64,000 nucleotides of DNA from Certhia americana (taxonomy: Eukaryota > Chordata > Aves > Passeriformes > Certhiidae), in assembly GCA_018697195.1 (NCBI GenBank), contig CM031879.1, forward strand, positions 19,527,821 through 19,591,820, written 5' to 3'. The notes under the pieces were generated by a model that was given only the letters and a program-made list of their open reading frames with translations, was not told the DNA's origin and did not search any database. Below, piece by piece: positions 36,561 to 49,427 of this stretch. Each line of letters starts with the position of its first letter. Within the stretch, counting starts at the first letter, position 1. The position numbers and the translations under genes are program-made.

Positions 36561-39500
36561 TCTATGGGTGAGAGACAAAATATTTAGTTTGGCATTTTTT
36601 CACATGGCTAACAGTTTTGTATTTGCAACTAATTGCTGTATCTGGCAGTCTGATCACCAAATCTATAGGGACACATATTGCTCTTCCTTTTCCAACAGAA
36701 AATCTCCAGTGAAATCAATTAATTTACATGAAGTTACTCAAAAGTGAGGATCTGAAGTTCTGTAACCTCAACAGAGAGTGGGTAAGACTCCTTTGGCAAT
36801 AAAACAGAGCAAGAATGAAGATCCCACTGAAAACACTTCTGTTACTGTGCTCTTCAGATATTCTTCAGCCATTGGAGTAGGTGTTGCAAAATCACTTCCC
36901 ATCCAACTTTGTTTCAGCAGTAATTTTATCTTATACTGAGAAATGTGAAAGAAGATTCATATACCTTTAAAGGATTTGTGAACTCTTTGGGGAAAATCAA
37001 ATCACTCAGAGTTCCTCTTATTGCATAGATTTCTTCAGTTAGTGGGGAAAGAACTACTGCAGCACAGCAGAGTGATGAACTGAGTATGAATGCCAAGTAG
37101 AAAGCAAATCTATGACTGCAGCTAAAAGGAAACAACTGTTGCAAGCCACAGCTGTTGCTTCCTTACTTTTATTTTTTTAAAACCTCTTTTAAGATTCACA
37201 GTTGATCTTGTCAAGGAAATGTTCTTCCTTAATTGCAATACTCAGTTACTGATTTGCTAGGCTGGAAATGAGAGCTTTCCTAAGTAGTGTAGTTGATTTT
37301 TTCCCCCTCAGAAGCTAATGGAACTAAAAGTCATGTTTGTTTGTGCTGCATGTTCTTCCCTACTGATGCTGCCTGTTTGAAGCAGCTGATTCTGCTCCAT
37401 GAGTGTCATTCTGTGTGACAGCCTGGAGCCCAGATTTCCTTGGGACTTTTCCTATTGCATAGCCCTGCTAAAGCTGTGTCTCATTTCCTAGAGCTTGAAA
37501 GAACTTGTAACAGACTCAGAACATAACAAACCTACTGTTTGGAAGGATTTTTTCATCATTTTAATACATTGTCTATGGTTTACAGCCATCTTCTTGATCA
37601 AGCTCTTTCCTTGCAGAATGGTAGATTTCAGAATTTTTGTAGTAAGCAAAAAAGTTCTTAGTTCACAGAGAGAGAGGAAAGATTTTACAGATAACTCTAA
37701 CTGTAACAATCTATACTTCCTGGGCTAATGTTTTGCATGAGAAATTATTTCTATTATTGGTAATACGTATTACACAACTTATAAAATTGCCAGAAATATG
37801 ATCCAATATGAACAAGGAAGCCTTTATTATGTGTTGGAAGTAAAGAACCTTTAGCAAAATGGAAATTCACGATGAAGAAAGGCTACTGTAAGAAAAGCTG
37901 GCTAAAGTTTAAGCTTAATGAAAAATGTCTCAGTCTGATTTAAGTTTAACTATTTAAATGCCCACAGAGTTCATCTAGTTGCATCATTACGATTTTTTTT
38001 GGTTTTTCATCCATCCAAATTTTTCCAGAGCTTTTGCTGTTGCTGTTCTTTCATTATTTTTTTTTGAATGACACAAGCAGCTGTTTGAAGAGAACAACTC
38101 TGTATGTTTTTTCTTTATTGTATATCCATCCAGTAACATTTTTTCCCTACAGTAGCAGCTACCCAAGTTAATTCCTGATTCTAGTGACAGAAGCACAGTG
38201 AACTCTTCTCCATCTTACAGCTTCTGCATACACCCCTATAAAAAATTGATTGATTTTTAATCCACATAGCACTTAATTTATCATTGTTGTATAGAGTCTA
38301 TCACAACGTCTATCCAGCTTTAGAATTTTTTCTGCCTTTTAAAGCTGCAGTATCAGACTGAACATTCCCACTTAAGAGTTTTTCCACATGACTGTACACC
38401 TTAGAGCCATTTCACTTTATCTGAGCTAACACACAAATTCTGTGTAAGACAGCATTGGCATTTTTCAGGCTTACTTTCAAATAAATTCAATGCAAAGAGA
38501 ACTATAGCTCTCCAGGGGCTGCACAGAAGAAGTTGTCTCAGTCTTCAGATCAAATCCAAACATAAGAACTGTACAAGAACCATTTTTATTGTCTGCTGTT
38601 GCAGAAGCCACCAAAAGCCACAGGTCATTCTGATCCTTTCCTAATTCTATGGAAATAATCAGAAGAAGATCTTCACCATCCATCTCAGTGCTGTAGGGTT
38701 TTTGATCATCATTTGTCTTACTCACCTGCCATGAACTTGTGAATTAATAAGATTTTTTTCTTCCTGTGGTTTGTGTGATTTAGATTTTAGCCAAGGCAGG
38801 TATTAATAACCCCTGATAAAGCTACAATTTACTCATTTCTCAGTGGATGATCTTTAGACTTGATATTAGCCCACAATTTAAACTGTTCCAGCTTACATCC
38901 AATGCATAGGCTTAAAAATATCCACTGTGATGTATCCTCTCAGTTCCCCAAAGGGATATTACTCTAACTTACCAATACAAGTATCACACTAAGCATAATT
39001 TTTCAGTCTCCAATCTAGTCTCTGTTTAATACAAAATAAATTTTATTGAAGCTTAGTTCAGATAAAAATAATTCCAGAAACATCCAGTGAATTTAAAATT
39101 ATGGTTTTCATCATAATCTTTAACATTTTTAATGCATAAGCTGATATCTGCTTCATCTCCACCATAGTCAGGTATTTTTAATTCACTCTTTGAGATTTTC
39201 TACAGGTAGTGGGGAAGGTGTTTACCATGGAATTGTGAAGGGAGACTGATGTATTTTCCAGTTATTTTTTCAGTGTCTCTATTTTGATATCAGATTGTCC
39301 TCTTCAGTATGCTACCAAGGTTTGTTTAGAATGTCAAAATGAGGATGGAGCAGAGTATTCTGCTATCGTTTGACAAAAGATATGCTGTAGCCCTTTGCTC
39401 TGAACTACCAGAAGAAAAAGTTGACAACCCAGTTACAATCTTGCAGAGAGATTTTTACAGATTTTATTCTGCTACTAGCAGAATTAATGAAAATCAGTCA

Positions 39501-41070
39501 TATTTCAATAAGATTCCTCAATTTCTCCATTTTTGGCAATGGCTTTTATTTGCAAAGGCCACCAAAACTCAACATAGAAAAAAAAATGAATTCAAGCCGA
39601 TTCAAGACAGAGAAAAAAAGTTTAAAATCCATGTTCAAAGTTTTAACAAGAATGGTGAAGTGATTTTTGTGGGGTTTTTTTTCCACCAAAATAGCTACCT
39701 GATTATGCTCAGTAAATTCTCCTTTTCTGTGCATAGCTTCTCACAGGCATTGAAGGCAGAACCCTCAATGAATAAGAAATAAGAAAACAAGAAGTATTGA
39801 AGATCACAATCCAGGACTGCAACATTTTTTTTTTTTTTTTCAAGTACCATAGGTTTCAAATTGAATGCTCCAACTCTGTGATTCAGGATGGCTGGTGGCA
39901 TTTTATACCTATGTACAGATACACACACCAAATGAAATCAAAATGTATACTCTTCGCTGTACCCGATGGCTTGTTGAAGAAAAACCCAAACAAATCAAAC
40001 AGAACAAATAACCCTAAACCACAAAAGCAACTGCCTAGGTGAGGTAAATAACTTCATCAATAGTAAAGCCTATAATGACAATGATTTGTGCCAAACAAAA
40101 AAAAAGTGTGCCTGAAATGGACAAAATTGATAAACACACACCTTGTTTTTTTAACACCATCTGTATACACACATGCTACCTCATACAGACAGAAATAACA
40201 GAAATATTTTTCTGATATGTTGAGATTAAAGGCAAGAGTTATCACTAAATATACAGAGATTGGAGAGCGTGTGTGTTTGTATTGAAAATAAAAATAAGCA
40301 AATAAATTAAAAATGGAAACTACTTTTGATGTATAGAATTGTTGTGTACCTTAGATATACTGAAGTGACCCAACAAGCTGTTGCTGAAATCAACAGTGAC
40401 AGGCTTCATGATAAAGAAAGTGAAGAAATTTTCAAGATTTCTTTCTTTTCAAGAAGATGAAGCCATAAAACAGTGTAATAAACATACAGTATCACAAACA
40501 TTTATTTCAAACCTTGCACAGATACACCATAGATTTTACTTGCTACTAACGTGGGAAAGATGTAGTGTAGAACATCATGGTACCAATGCCATCTTCCCTC
40601 CAGTGATTTTTCCCCTGAATGTCTTTTCTTTATTTCCTTAATTTTGATATTTTTTTTTTTTCTTTTAATAATCAAGCCATTGTTGTGCAGGCAGAGAATG
40701 ATTCTACATACATTTTACTCTATGAAGGAATACTGTTTAAGGAGGATCAGGTTATGACTACTGCGAGAATAGAGACATGCATGCAGACTGCAGCAGTTAG
40801 ATCAGAGTCCTTGGCTTACGTTACTTCAAACATTTAAAGGAAGCATGCACATTAGGGATTCAGCCCTCTCATGCAGTCTATGGAAAGAGCTAGATCATAT
40901 AGTTACCCACCTTAACTAAGGTATAGGTAACTCTGTGAAAACAACCTTCTTTCTCCACTTAATTTAGCTAATGTTAGATGTTCTGGAGTCTGTGCCTAAA
41001 GAGTAAGCCTATACAGTCTTTCCTGTATATCTTAAGTATTTTATTGCATGGCAAAGAAGAAAGGAGTAAG

Positions 41071-41311
41071 GGCTATAAACTAAAACACAAGTTCCACCTC
41101 AACATAAGGAAGAATTTCTTTACATTGAGGGTGGCAGAGCATTAGAACAAGCTGCCAGGAAGTGGGAGTTTCCTTCTCTGGAGACATTAAAAATCCACCT
41201 GGACTCATTCCTGTGTCACCTGCTCCAAGTGACCCTGTCTTGGCAGAGGAGTGAGCTAGATGATCTCCAGATCTTCCAACCCTAAATATTCTGTGATTTT
41301 TTGACTCTGTG
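41071..41311 (+). mobile_element. CR1 LINE 3' end, 5'-truncated
   Basis: About 240 bp of forward CR1 tail: AAACTAAAACACAAGTTCCACCTCAACATAAGGAAGAATTTC, then GTGGCAGAGCATTAGAACAAGCTGCC, TCTCTGGAGACATTAAAAATCCACCTGGAC, TGACCCTGTCTTGGCAGAGG, and the terminal ATGATCTCCAGA..TTCCAACCCTAAATATTCTGTGATT. Only the 3' UTR and the last few ORF2 codons remain. A reverse-strand open frame over it is a shadow. Confidence 0.9.
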
Positions 41312-42259
41312 AAACGAACCCATGTGGTGTTATCTGAATTTCTCATATTTCAGTTTTACACCTAAAATAGATTTGAAGTCCTTTGGCATGAAAGTTACTG
41401 ATTCATTATTTATGACATTTTTTTAAAAAATAACATGCAACATTTAACAAAGAAGGAAGGTAGAAAGGAAGGAAGGCAAAGAAAACACATCAACTCAATA
41501 AACCTTTAGACTGGGTTAGGAACAGCTATTGGATTTTATGAACTCCATTTCATCTATTAATAGTTTTGTTCCTATCTTTTCCCTTAGCTTACTGTCTGCA
41601 AAAATTTCTCACCTTTTGATCAACAGAGTTCCAGGGCTAGAACATGAATTTTCTTTATGTTTAATTAGATTCATTTGCTGCTTATCAAACCAAGAACCTG
41701 TTAAGTGCACAAGAGATTTTATAATTTACTCACAGAAATGTTTATTTTTATTGTTTCTCTAAGGAATGGCTTAGATAATGTTCTTCAACTATAGGTCATT
41801 TGGTTTATGCTCTTTAACTATAGGTTGTTATTAGCTACTCATATAAATTAAAAGAAGGATATCACAAATATTATGTTGTTAAAAAATGCACTAAATAACT
41901 GCAAAAACCTCATGCATAGCTAATGTTTATGATTTATTTACCTTGTGAATGCATCACACTCCAAACAGAATTTGGTACCAGTAAGGTGATGGGAAATTAT
42001 ATACAGGATAATTGGCACAAGAAGGGCAGCAATAGCTCAGTCTGGTATGAATGGGGCTGAGTTATAAATATGTTTTTCTCTTAGCTTTTCAGCTGAGAAG
42101 CACACAAATTTTGCCTGAGGCATAGTCTCAGAAGTGGTAGCCTGCACTGTCTCACATTAGTGGGGTTTGTCAGAGCATACCCATGTCTAACCACACTCCC
42201 CCCACATTCCACAGACCCGGGGTATCAGCAAAGGAGATGCTCTGGGACAAACAGAGTTT
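41312..42259. other. Anonymous spacer with (GGAA)n
   Basis: AT-rich host DNA between a CR1 and an ERVL-type LTR. It holds a GGAA-rich patch at 41451-41478. Nothing else is recognised. Confidence 0.6.
41451..41478. repeat. (GGAA)n microsatellite, imperfect
   Basis: About six GGAA/GAAA units on the plus strand, interrupted once. Confidence 0.7.
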
Positions 42260-42264
42260 CCTAC
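42260..42264. repeat. Target-site duplication, left (CCTAC)
   Basis: This is the left 5-bp duplication of the ERVL-type solo LTR, repeated at 42834-42838. Confidence 0.8.
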
Positions 42265-42833
42265 TGATGTGGTTTAGCCCCAGCCAGCCAGCAGGTACCA
42301 CACAGCTGCTCACTCTCTCACCCACCACAGGGCTGGGGAGGAAACTGGAAAAGTAAAAGCTATAGAACTCATGGGTTGACATAAAGACAGTTTAACAGAT
42401 AAAGCAAAAGCTGTGCACACAATCAAAGCAAAACTAGGCATTCTTTCACCACTTCCCATGGGCAGGCAGGTTCAGCCATCCCCAGGAGAGCAGGGCCCTC
42501 TAACAGGTAACGGTGACTCAGGATGACAAACACTTGAAACATTTCCCCCTTCCTCCTTCTTCCCTCCACTTTACATACTGAGCATGATGCCACATGGTCT
42601 GGCATATCCCTTGGGTTGGTTGGGGTCACTTGTCCCTGCTCTGTCTCCCAACTTCCCATGCACCCCCAGCCCCCCTGCCAACATAGCAGAAAAGGCCTTG
42701 GTTCTTTGCAAGCCATGTTCAGCAATAACAAAAACGTCACTATATTATCAACACTATTTTCAGCACAAGTCCATAACAGCCCCACACTAGGCACTGTGAA
42801 GAAAATGAACTCTACCCCAGCCAAAACCACAAA
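42265..42833 (-). mobile_element. Solo LTR, avian ERVL-type (class III), copy B
   Basis: This 569-bp LTR is of the same family as 11833-12402, also reversed. The plus strand starts TGATGTGGTTTAGCCCCAGCC and ends at about CAAAACCACAAA. A perfect 5-bp duplication CCTAC flanks it (42260-42264 and 42834-42838); 5 bp is the usual ERVL spacing. Shared blocks include GGGGAGGAAACTGGAAAAGTAAAAGC, ATGGGTTGACATAAAGACAG, the CCACTTCCCATGGGCAGGCAGG block and ACATGGTCTGG. The TATA region on the minus strand (about 42569-42577) reads TATGTAAAG and is weakened relative to copy A. No internal viral genes are present. Frames of up to 155 codons across it simply read through the LTR. Confidence 0.92.
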
Positions 42834-42838
42834 CCTAC
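42834..42838. repeat. Target-site duplication, right (CCTAC)
   Basis: This is the right copy of the duplication at 42260-42264. Confidence 0.8.
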
Positions 42839-45800
42839 AGAACAGCAGCAACCCCCAAGTTCCTCTCCTCCCATACGTGGGTGTCTTCACAGCTCATGAC
42901 ATTCTTCAGAGGCAGGAGCCAACACCATCCTCAGTGCCACAGAAGAGACCACAAGCCCTGGAGCTTACTAGGGTAACTGCAAGAGATCTAAATTTTCTGC
43001 AAAGTCAACATTACTGCCAAAGATTTTTGCATTAAAAACAGTTTGAATGCAGGATTTGGCATAACCCCTGGCACAATGCAAGGCATACCATTTCTCTCAG
43101 TTGAACAAAGTGCTGACACAAATATTACAAGGGGTAGAACATGACCCAGTAATAGTGTCTGCCTTCTCATTCAGAAAATGCTGTGGCAAATCTCTCACAG
43201 TGGCAAATCAAAATGAATTAAATGTTTAGGACCTGACAGTGCACAAATGTAAAAACAGGCTTCTACCCCACGCAGGCACTGCACTCAGCATCATGGCAGT
43301 CACACATCTGATAGTTTCACTTTTGCAAAAGTGCCTTCCTTGGTAAAGAGGCAAAGCTGATTATTTGAACTGACAATTTCTAAAACACATTTACCAACTT
43401 TTTTTTCAATGGAGCAATAAATATTTAAAATAAATGTTTCACAGTTCACTGCGCAGAATTCCAGCATTCAGCTAAAAGCATTCTGCTAAAATACTGCCAT
43501 CTTGCAATAAAATCTGGAGGTAAATGGACTGTTATGAACTAATCTAGTGCATTATAATTTTGTTCTGCAACTTTCTGCTACTTTTATTAGCTCTCTCTCT
43601 TTGGCCTTCGAGGGAAAGATGTGTGATAGTGAATCCTAAGAATATATGTGACATAAAGTGAGTTTGATATATTCATTTTCTTTTCTTAGCATTCCTTTTT
43701 CCTTGAAACAGTGACCTCAACTTCTATCAGCCTTCAGGACTGATTTACTATGACTGGTTTAAGCTAGTAATAGCTTAATCGCTAAAGGTTTAGAAATTCA
43801 GACAGGAGAGCAGGGAATGGCTGTCTGAAATGGTATTTATATCTCCACTCTCTACTGGAAGTGGAAAATTGGCCTGGAATATATTGGCCTGGAAAAATTT
43901 TGAAAATCATGATTCATCATTTAAAATTTTATGATATTTGGAGAAAAGGTGCCATTTAATGCTCTGCATTTCTGCTTCAAAAGATCCTGTCCAAAAGGCA
44001 TGCAGGCTTTATGAACTAAGGTTAAAATAACTGTATTTTTAAAAATTACAGATCTCTAATCCCAGTTCAATTTTGCAAGATTTAGTTCAACCCTGTTGCT
44101 GTGTAAAATATTCACAAAATACTGCACATATATATTTTAGATTAACTTTCATTATTTGTTTTGCAAATGACAGTGAAATCTCCTAGTTCAAGATGCCTTC
44201 AACAAACCAGGCTAACAAGAAGTCCTTGAGCTGTTCTCTACTGTCCTATCCTTGTGAGCAAAGATATTCCCCATGTTTGCTGATGCACAGTGAGCTCCCT
44301 TTACAGAAAATCTCACTGAGTAACCATCTTAGATAGTCCTGTACTGGGCAGATGGGAAGGAGGTACAATGTCCCTGGGGACAGTTCTCCACTGGGCACAA
44401 ACAACAAGGGTTTAGAGCTCTTTACTCAAAATATTCTTCCCAATTAAGACCTTACATTTTGTCTGTGACAGTACATGTGTGAGATCTCCAGCTCTACCCT
44501 CAGAAAAGAAAATTGTATTTTCATGCAGCAAGAGGAGTGAGTTATCTGAGTGAGGACCTTGAAATCTGCTACTGTGTTCAATCTGAAATTATTTTAATCT
44601 TTAATAGACACAGAAAACAAATACAGATAAAGCCATCACTTAAGTAAAAACCATATAACCTAATACTTTAAAACAAGGAGCAGAAAAAACATAGAAACCA
44701 TTCTCTGAGGCATAAGAGTTCCAAATGGTTTCCTTTTTTTGCTACTGGTGAATTTTGCGATTTGAGAAAATTTTATAAGTTGACAATTTGAGCATGAATT
44801 GTAATTTTCACAAGCAGACAGCAAAAGCAACTAACCAAAATTAAACGGAGTAATAGCTACTTGTCTAACTAATAACTAAGTGTCAATAACTATTTGCCAA
44901 ACAATTCCCATCATAAAAATGAAAGAAATATCAATGATAAGCAGTTTCATTCTGTTTGCCAAGAGATACCCCCAAAAAGGAGTGAAATGTGCTCAAAACA
45001 TACAGAGCAGAAGCAGTGTAAAGTCAAACATTGTAATACTTGAGTAACCCACTCTTCATACAAACATGAAGAAAGCACGCCAAAGCCTCTTCACAATTAG
45101 CCTGTGATTTTGATTTCCTTCTTTTTGCTATTTATCATTTTTCTCCCCTCTGCTAGTCTAGGTCAACTTGTTTGTGAACAATGCACTCATAAGGAGACTA
45201 GAAACACATATTTATGGAGCAATTCCTTCCCAGTTTCTTCTTTCTGGTAAATTTCTGCCTGTTTGCATTTTTCTGAGTAAATTTCAGCCAGGAGAATCTA
45301 CATATAGGCATAGAGTGCCTCTAACAACAGTTAAGAAGTTAGTGTTGTCCAACTAGATAAGGTTACTAAAAATAAATGCAAAAATCAGGTTTAATAAATA
45401 GTCCATGCTTTACATGCTTTATACTACAAGCAATGTTACTTCCACTGGGGAATGTTCCAGTGCTTTATAGAGTGTAGTCTACAACTCTCTGGGGTTTGTT
45501 TTTCTGGCTCCTCCGGTCAGTGAAAATAAAATTAAAATTAGCCTGCACAATTAGTAATTACCCACTTCATAAAAAATAATACAGACAGAAAATGAAGAAA
45601 TTATCTTTCTGTTCATTTTTGCAAAGAAGCACCAAATGGAAAAAAAAAATATCAACACCAAAGAATATTGACAGATTAATTATTTTACCACATAGATTAA
45701 TTTGGGAAGACCAGAGGAAATAATTGTGATCACCTAGTGGAAACACCATCATCTACATTACTGAATTTTAGTGAATGATTGAATGCAGTCAAATCCTGCG

Positions 45801-48669
45801 CTGAGCTCATTTCAACAGGTTTTTATCTGAAGATCCTATGCACAGCCAGAACAAATGACATCTTCACAGGTACCTAAATGAGCTTGGGGATAGACCAAAA
45901 AAAGTGTTATACCATCTCAGACAAATTTGAAAGTAAAGTGCTTAAAACCTTGTTGTGTGGTGTTGGATTGATGGGTGCAGCTCTAGCAATCACCATGCCC
46001 TCTGACTTCACACACATCTATCTTCATCCTGCTCCAGTCAACACTGGATATTGAAACAACCCCAGCATACCTGTTTCTAATTTGCCACTGACTCCCTTAT
46101 TCCAGATTAATTCTTTTCAATCTTCAGGTCAGCTGCCTTATACATGAATATTAAAACTTGAAATTATGCCCTCCAGTAAGAAACTTGCATGAATTTCCAG
46201 AATAAGCAACATTAATCAGACATGATAATTATGATAATAAATGTGGTACAAACTTATCACATCACATAAATTCAGCTAAATGAGCTCTGTGGCAATAGCA
46301 GTTAAGAACTGAGAGAAAAGGCAATGACAATCTACATTATTGAAAAGAATACTTTTAGCAAGTGAATCAAAGCCATTTTTTACAGTCTCTATACAGTTAT
46401 CTTCTTATCTATAGGCCTTGTGTTCTTAGAGGCAGCAAAAATATCTGAATCTAATGCCTTGGCAAGTTAACCTTAAGAAATTAAACTTTGACACAGAATA
46501 GAAAAAATAACGATCAGGAGTTATTCTTATTCTGACTTTCTTAGAGTCAGGCATGGGTTTTTCCAGACTAAATGCTAGTAAATGCTCCATTAGAGCTGTT
46601 ACTTGGATTCTGGTTCAGCCAAAAGGTCTCATTTAATTTGCAATTTTTTCATCATTCTGAGTTGTTTAGAACTATGCCATTCCTAATTATAGTTTCCTAC
46701 ATGCATTTTAATGCTTAGTTTGTCTGCTGGAGACTGAAAGAGGCACACTGTAGAAATACTATGCTTGTGTGTTGGCTAGCTGATGCCACTATGAGAGGAC
46801 ATGTATGCCATACATTTAAGGTATCTCCTTTATGGCCCTCATAATCCTCTCAGAGAAGATTAGCTCAGCTTCTCCAGCCCTCACACCTGATATTCCTTAC
46901 TTTAACCTTATTTTCCAGGTGATCAATTCAATTTCACAGTGTTCTACAGTCTTTTTTGGTATTCTCAGTTGGAATAGACTCTGTCCATCAATTGTTATCT
47001 CCATGTCTTCAATTTCTATCTCCACTTCATTCAATTTTACAGTGGAGCTTTCAAAATTCTTATCACTTGTAGCTTGTCCAGCATTTTATTAATCTCTGTC
47101 ATGCCCTTAATAAATGAAATCTGACATTGCACTATAGCTCAGCATTCACAGACTGTGAAAACTATGAAAACCGAAAAGAAAAAACAAGAGAAAAATTCAA
47201 AACACAACTATTGGAAGGTGCAAGCAGGCTCCTTTGAGCAGCCAGTTTTATTTATTCAGACTATCAACGCCAGATAAAATTAATTTTTAAAATGTCAAAA
47301 GCAAAAATCAAATCTTTTTATTTTCAAACTATATTAAGAGAACTAATAGTTCATCTTTGGCTATGTTGAATTTATCCAAGTAATCTCTTCATACAAATTT
47401 AATTACCAGAAAAAATACAATGTTTGAGTAAATAAACCACAATTTTTGCTTGCCTGATTAAATATGCCCTCAGCATAGTAAAAAAAATTGTTGATTCAAA
47501 AAAACGCTTTCAAAATGACATATTTGAATTAATTAAAATTTGTATTCATTCTCTTGAACTTGCTGTAAGAAAACTAGATTAAAATATTTTGAACGGACTG
47601 TTTGGAATTTTATGGAAATGTCATTTTATTTGAGAAATTAATATTTAAATCTTCAGGACTGAAAGCTCTGAGCAAGATGAAAATTACATTTTCATCTCAT
47701 GTTTTTTTTTCCTCTGTCAGAAGTTTTGGAGAGTATTTAAATTTTTTTTTTCCTTTCAAAATACATCAGAATTAAACCACAAATCCATGGCAAGTCATCA
47801 GTTAACTCAGTTTGCTCGGTGTCTTCCTCAAGGCAGGTCTGCTGTAGGTTAAAAAACATGAAGACTATGATTTGGTTCATGGCTACCTCCAAAACAAAAA
47901 GAGGTTTGTGGGTGCACTAGGCTCTGCTCTCTGGCCATCCTTGTCCTCCTTGCTGGCAGCAGGGGAGGGGTTGAGCAGAAGTGTGGCTGGGCTGCTCCCT
48001 CCTCCTGTGCCAAACCCCCAGATTCCTCTGCCCCGTGGCAGAGGAGAGGTGCTGCCACACAGCAGCTGGGCAGAAGACATTTCCCAACCCCTGACAAAGG
48101 GGATGGCAAACGAGGTCAGAATGTGTCAGATGTACATCATCAAAACCCATTATTCTCTGAGTGCAGCTACTCTATGCAGGAGTGCTGCATATCAACATGC
48201 TTGATTGATCCATCTGTAGATTGGATGTTGGCACTGCAAACAACCATGTGGCCAGAGGCGATAGATCAACCACCTGAGAAAGATGTGGAACGGTCTTTGC
48301 CTTCATTAATAATAAGGCAATATCTGCAGTCCATTACGTATACCAGTGAACCCAGAGTAGTCAATATTAATGGCTTAAAAATTCAGTATGTTGAGAGGAT
48401 GTCACATATCAACATACTGTAAAATGGGCATTATATGCTGAACAAAACAAAGATTATGCTGCAAAGTAACAGCAAAATCTAACATCAGTGGCGTTCTGCC
48501 ATTCAGCTGTACTTCTTAGGAGCAACTTATTCTGCTCTAATGAAGTAAGATGTTTCCCAGGATAGTCAAGGCAATGCAGCTTTCCACCACCCTAAAGGAA
48601 ACAAGCTAATAGAGAAAGCAAAATTAGTATCCTGGAACAATTAAATTTATCTATGTTATTGTTGTTCCT
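42839..48669. other. Anonymous non-coding stretch
   Basis: No gene is recognised in 5.8 kb. The first 170 bp are somewhat GC-rich but lie outside the LTR duplication, so they are host DNA. A GC-rich patch at about 47890-48110 and a hairpin at 48384-48419 are the notable features. Frames at 47849-48422 open on both strands and resemble nothing known to me. Confidence 0.55.
48384..48419. repeat. Perfect inverted repeat (11-bp arms, 14-nt loop)
   Basis: CAGTATGTTGA at 48384-48394 is answered by TCAACATACTG at 48409-48419. It could form a stem-loop. No T-run follows and no known RNA family is recognised. Confidence 0.8.
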
Positions 48670-48960
48670 TGAAGGAGAAAGCCCCGAGTCAACAGACATA
48701 ATTCTCATAAAGATTCGATCATTGCTCGTTTATTACACAAATTTCACACATTATATAGACAAAAGCAGGGTTCAAGCAACTCTAAATGCTTTATGATAGG
48801 TTACAGAGCTTTGTGCATGTGAATACTAGGTGGACGTATACATTTTGATTGGTTAAAATGCTAAAATAAACTATTCCTTTGTTATGGTTAACATATCTTG
48901 TTCTACATCCTCTTTCTAATTTGCCCTAGCCAATTATTTTCTCCTTATCAGCATCAAGGA
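48670..48960 (-). mobile_element. LTR of a third ERV family (class II, ERVK-like), probably solo
   Basis: On the plus strand it begins TGAAGGAGAAAGCCCCGAGTC, which in the sense (minus) direction is the GACTCGGGGCTTTCTCCTTCA terminus common to avian class II LTRs. The minus strand has a TATA box (TATATAA, about 48751-48757) and then an AATAAA polyadenylation signal (48729-48734) about 20 bp downstream. U3 carries AACCAATCAAAATG, a CCAAT-box-like element. The U3 end is uncertain (anywhere from 48910 to 49080), because no matching 6-bp duplication of the left flank GTTCCT could be found. No internal genes are attached. Confidence 0.8.
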
Positions 48961-49390
48961 CAAGTTAGAAATTCCTTTTTAAACAAGAAATATTTCTTCA
49001 CAGCATGGTTTGTGCAGAAAATGTCCCTTTTCTAATAAAATTTCTTCTACTGTTCCGACTGTGCAATTTGTGTTCTGCATCTTCCATCAAAATTTTGGCG
49101 ATGAAAGTTCTTTCTATGCTACCTACTTCATAAATAGACTGTGATTTTAAATTACAAAAAACTCATTGAGATGGGCAACACCAGCCAACACCCAAAACAG
49201 GAAATACTTATAATTTTGTTAAAATACCTCTGAAAATTATTTTTGTTATTCATTGCTAATGACATAATTGCCACTTGAGTGGAACAAAAGAGCCAGGTTA
49301 ATTTTTCGTCTCCAAAATATAATTCAAAAAATTCCAAAGTTTCACAAGCTTTGACAAACTAAGAAACATCAGGTCCTTTTGCTATATGAG

Positions 49391-49427
49391 TTCTGTTCTA
49401 TTCTGTTCTGTTCTGTTCTGTTCTGTG
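49391..49427. repeat. (TTCTG)n pentanucleotide microsatellite
   Basis: About seven TTCTG units with one TTCTA variant on the plus strand. Confidence 0.9.

Larger units (their letters stand above)
31662..41070. other. Long anonymous, repeat-poor stretch
   Basis: No gene or clear transposon is seen in 9.4 kb. Contents noted are a duplicated 15-mer TAGAAGAGCTTTCTA at 33836-33850 and 33860-33874, a 23-bp tandem repeat at 34331-34387, a GC-richer patch at about 35095-35390, a TATATA/TATCCA-like degenerate tract at about 35755-35900, A/C-rich tracts near 36512-36560 and 39978-40030, and poly-T runs near 39825-39840 and 40651-40662. The longest frame (39339-39782, 147 codons, plus strand) is lysine/phenylalanine-rich with overlapping frames on the other strand and no recognisable domain. 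I consider it fortuitous. Confidence 0.55.

Noticed and set aside
38477..38740. Possible minus-strand exon ending at a perfect CAGGTGAGTAAG donor near 38725-38733
   Set aside because: No convincing acceptor with a polypyrimidine tract lies upstream on that strand, and the open frame starts downstream of the donor. A single consensus donor is expected by chance in 64 kb.
39339..39782. The longest anonymous plus-strand open frame (147 codons)
   Set aside because: It is lysine- and phenylalanine-rich, has no recognisable domain, overlaps open frames on the other strand and lies in AT-rich sequence. It is consistent with chance.
42423..42890. Minus-strand open frame of 155 codons
   Set aside because: It runs from host flank through most of an ERVL-type LTR. 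LTRs of this family do not encode protein, so it is a read-through artefact.
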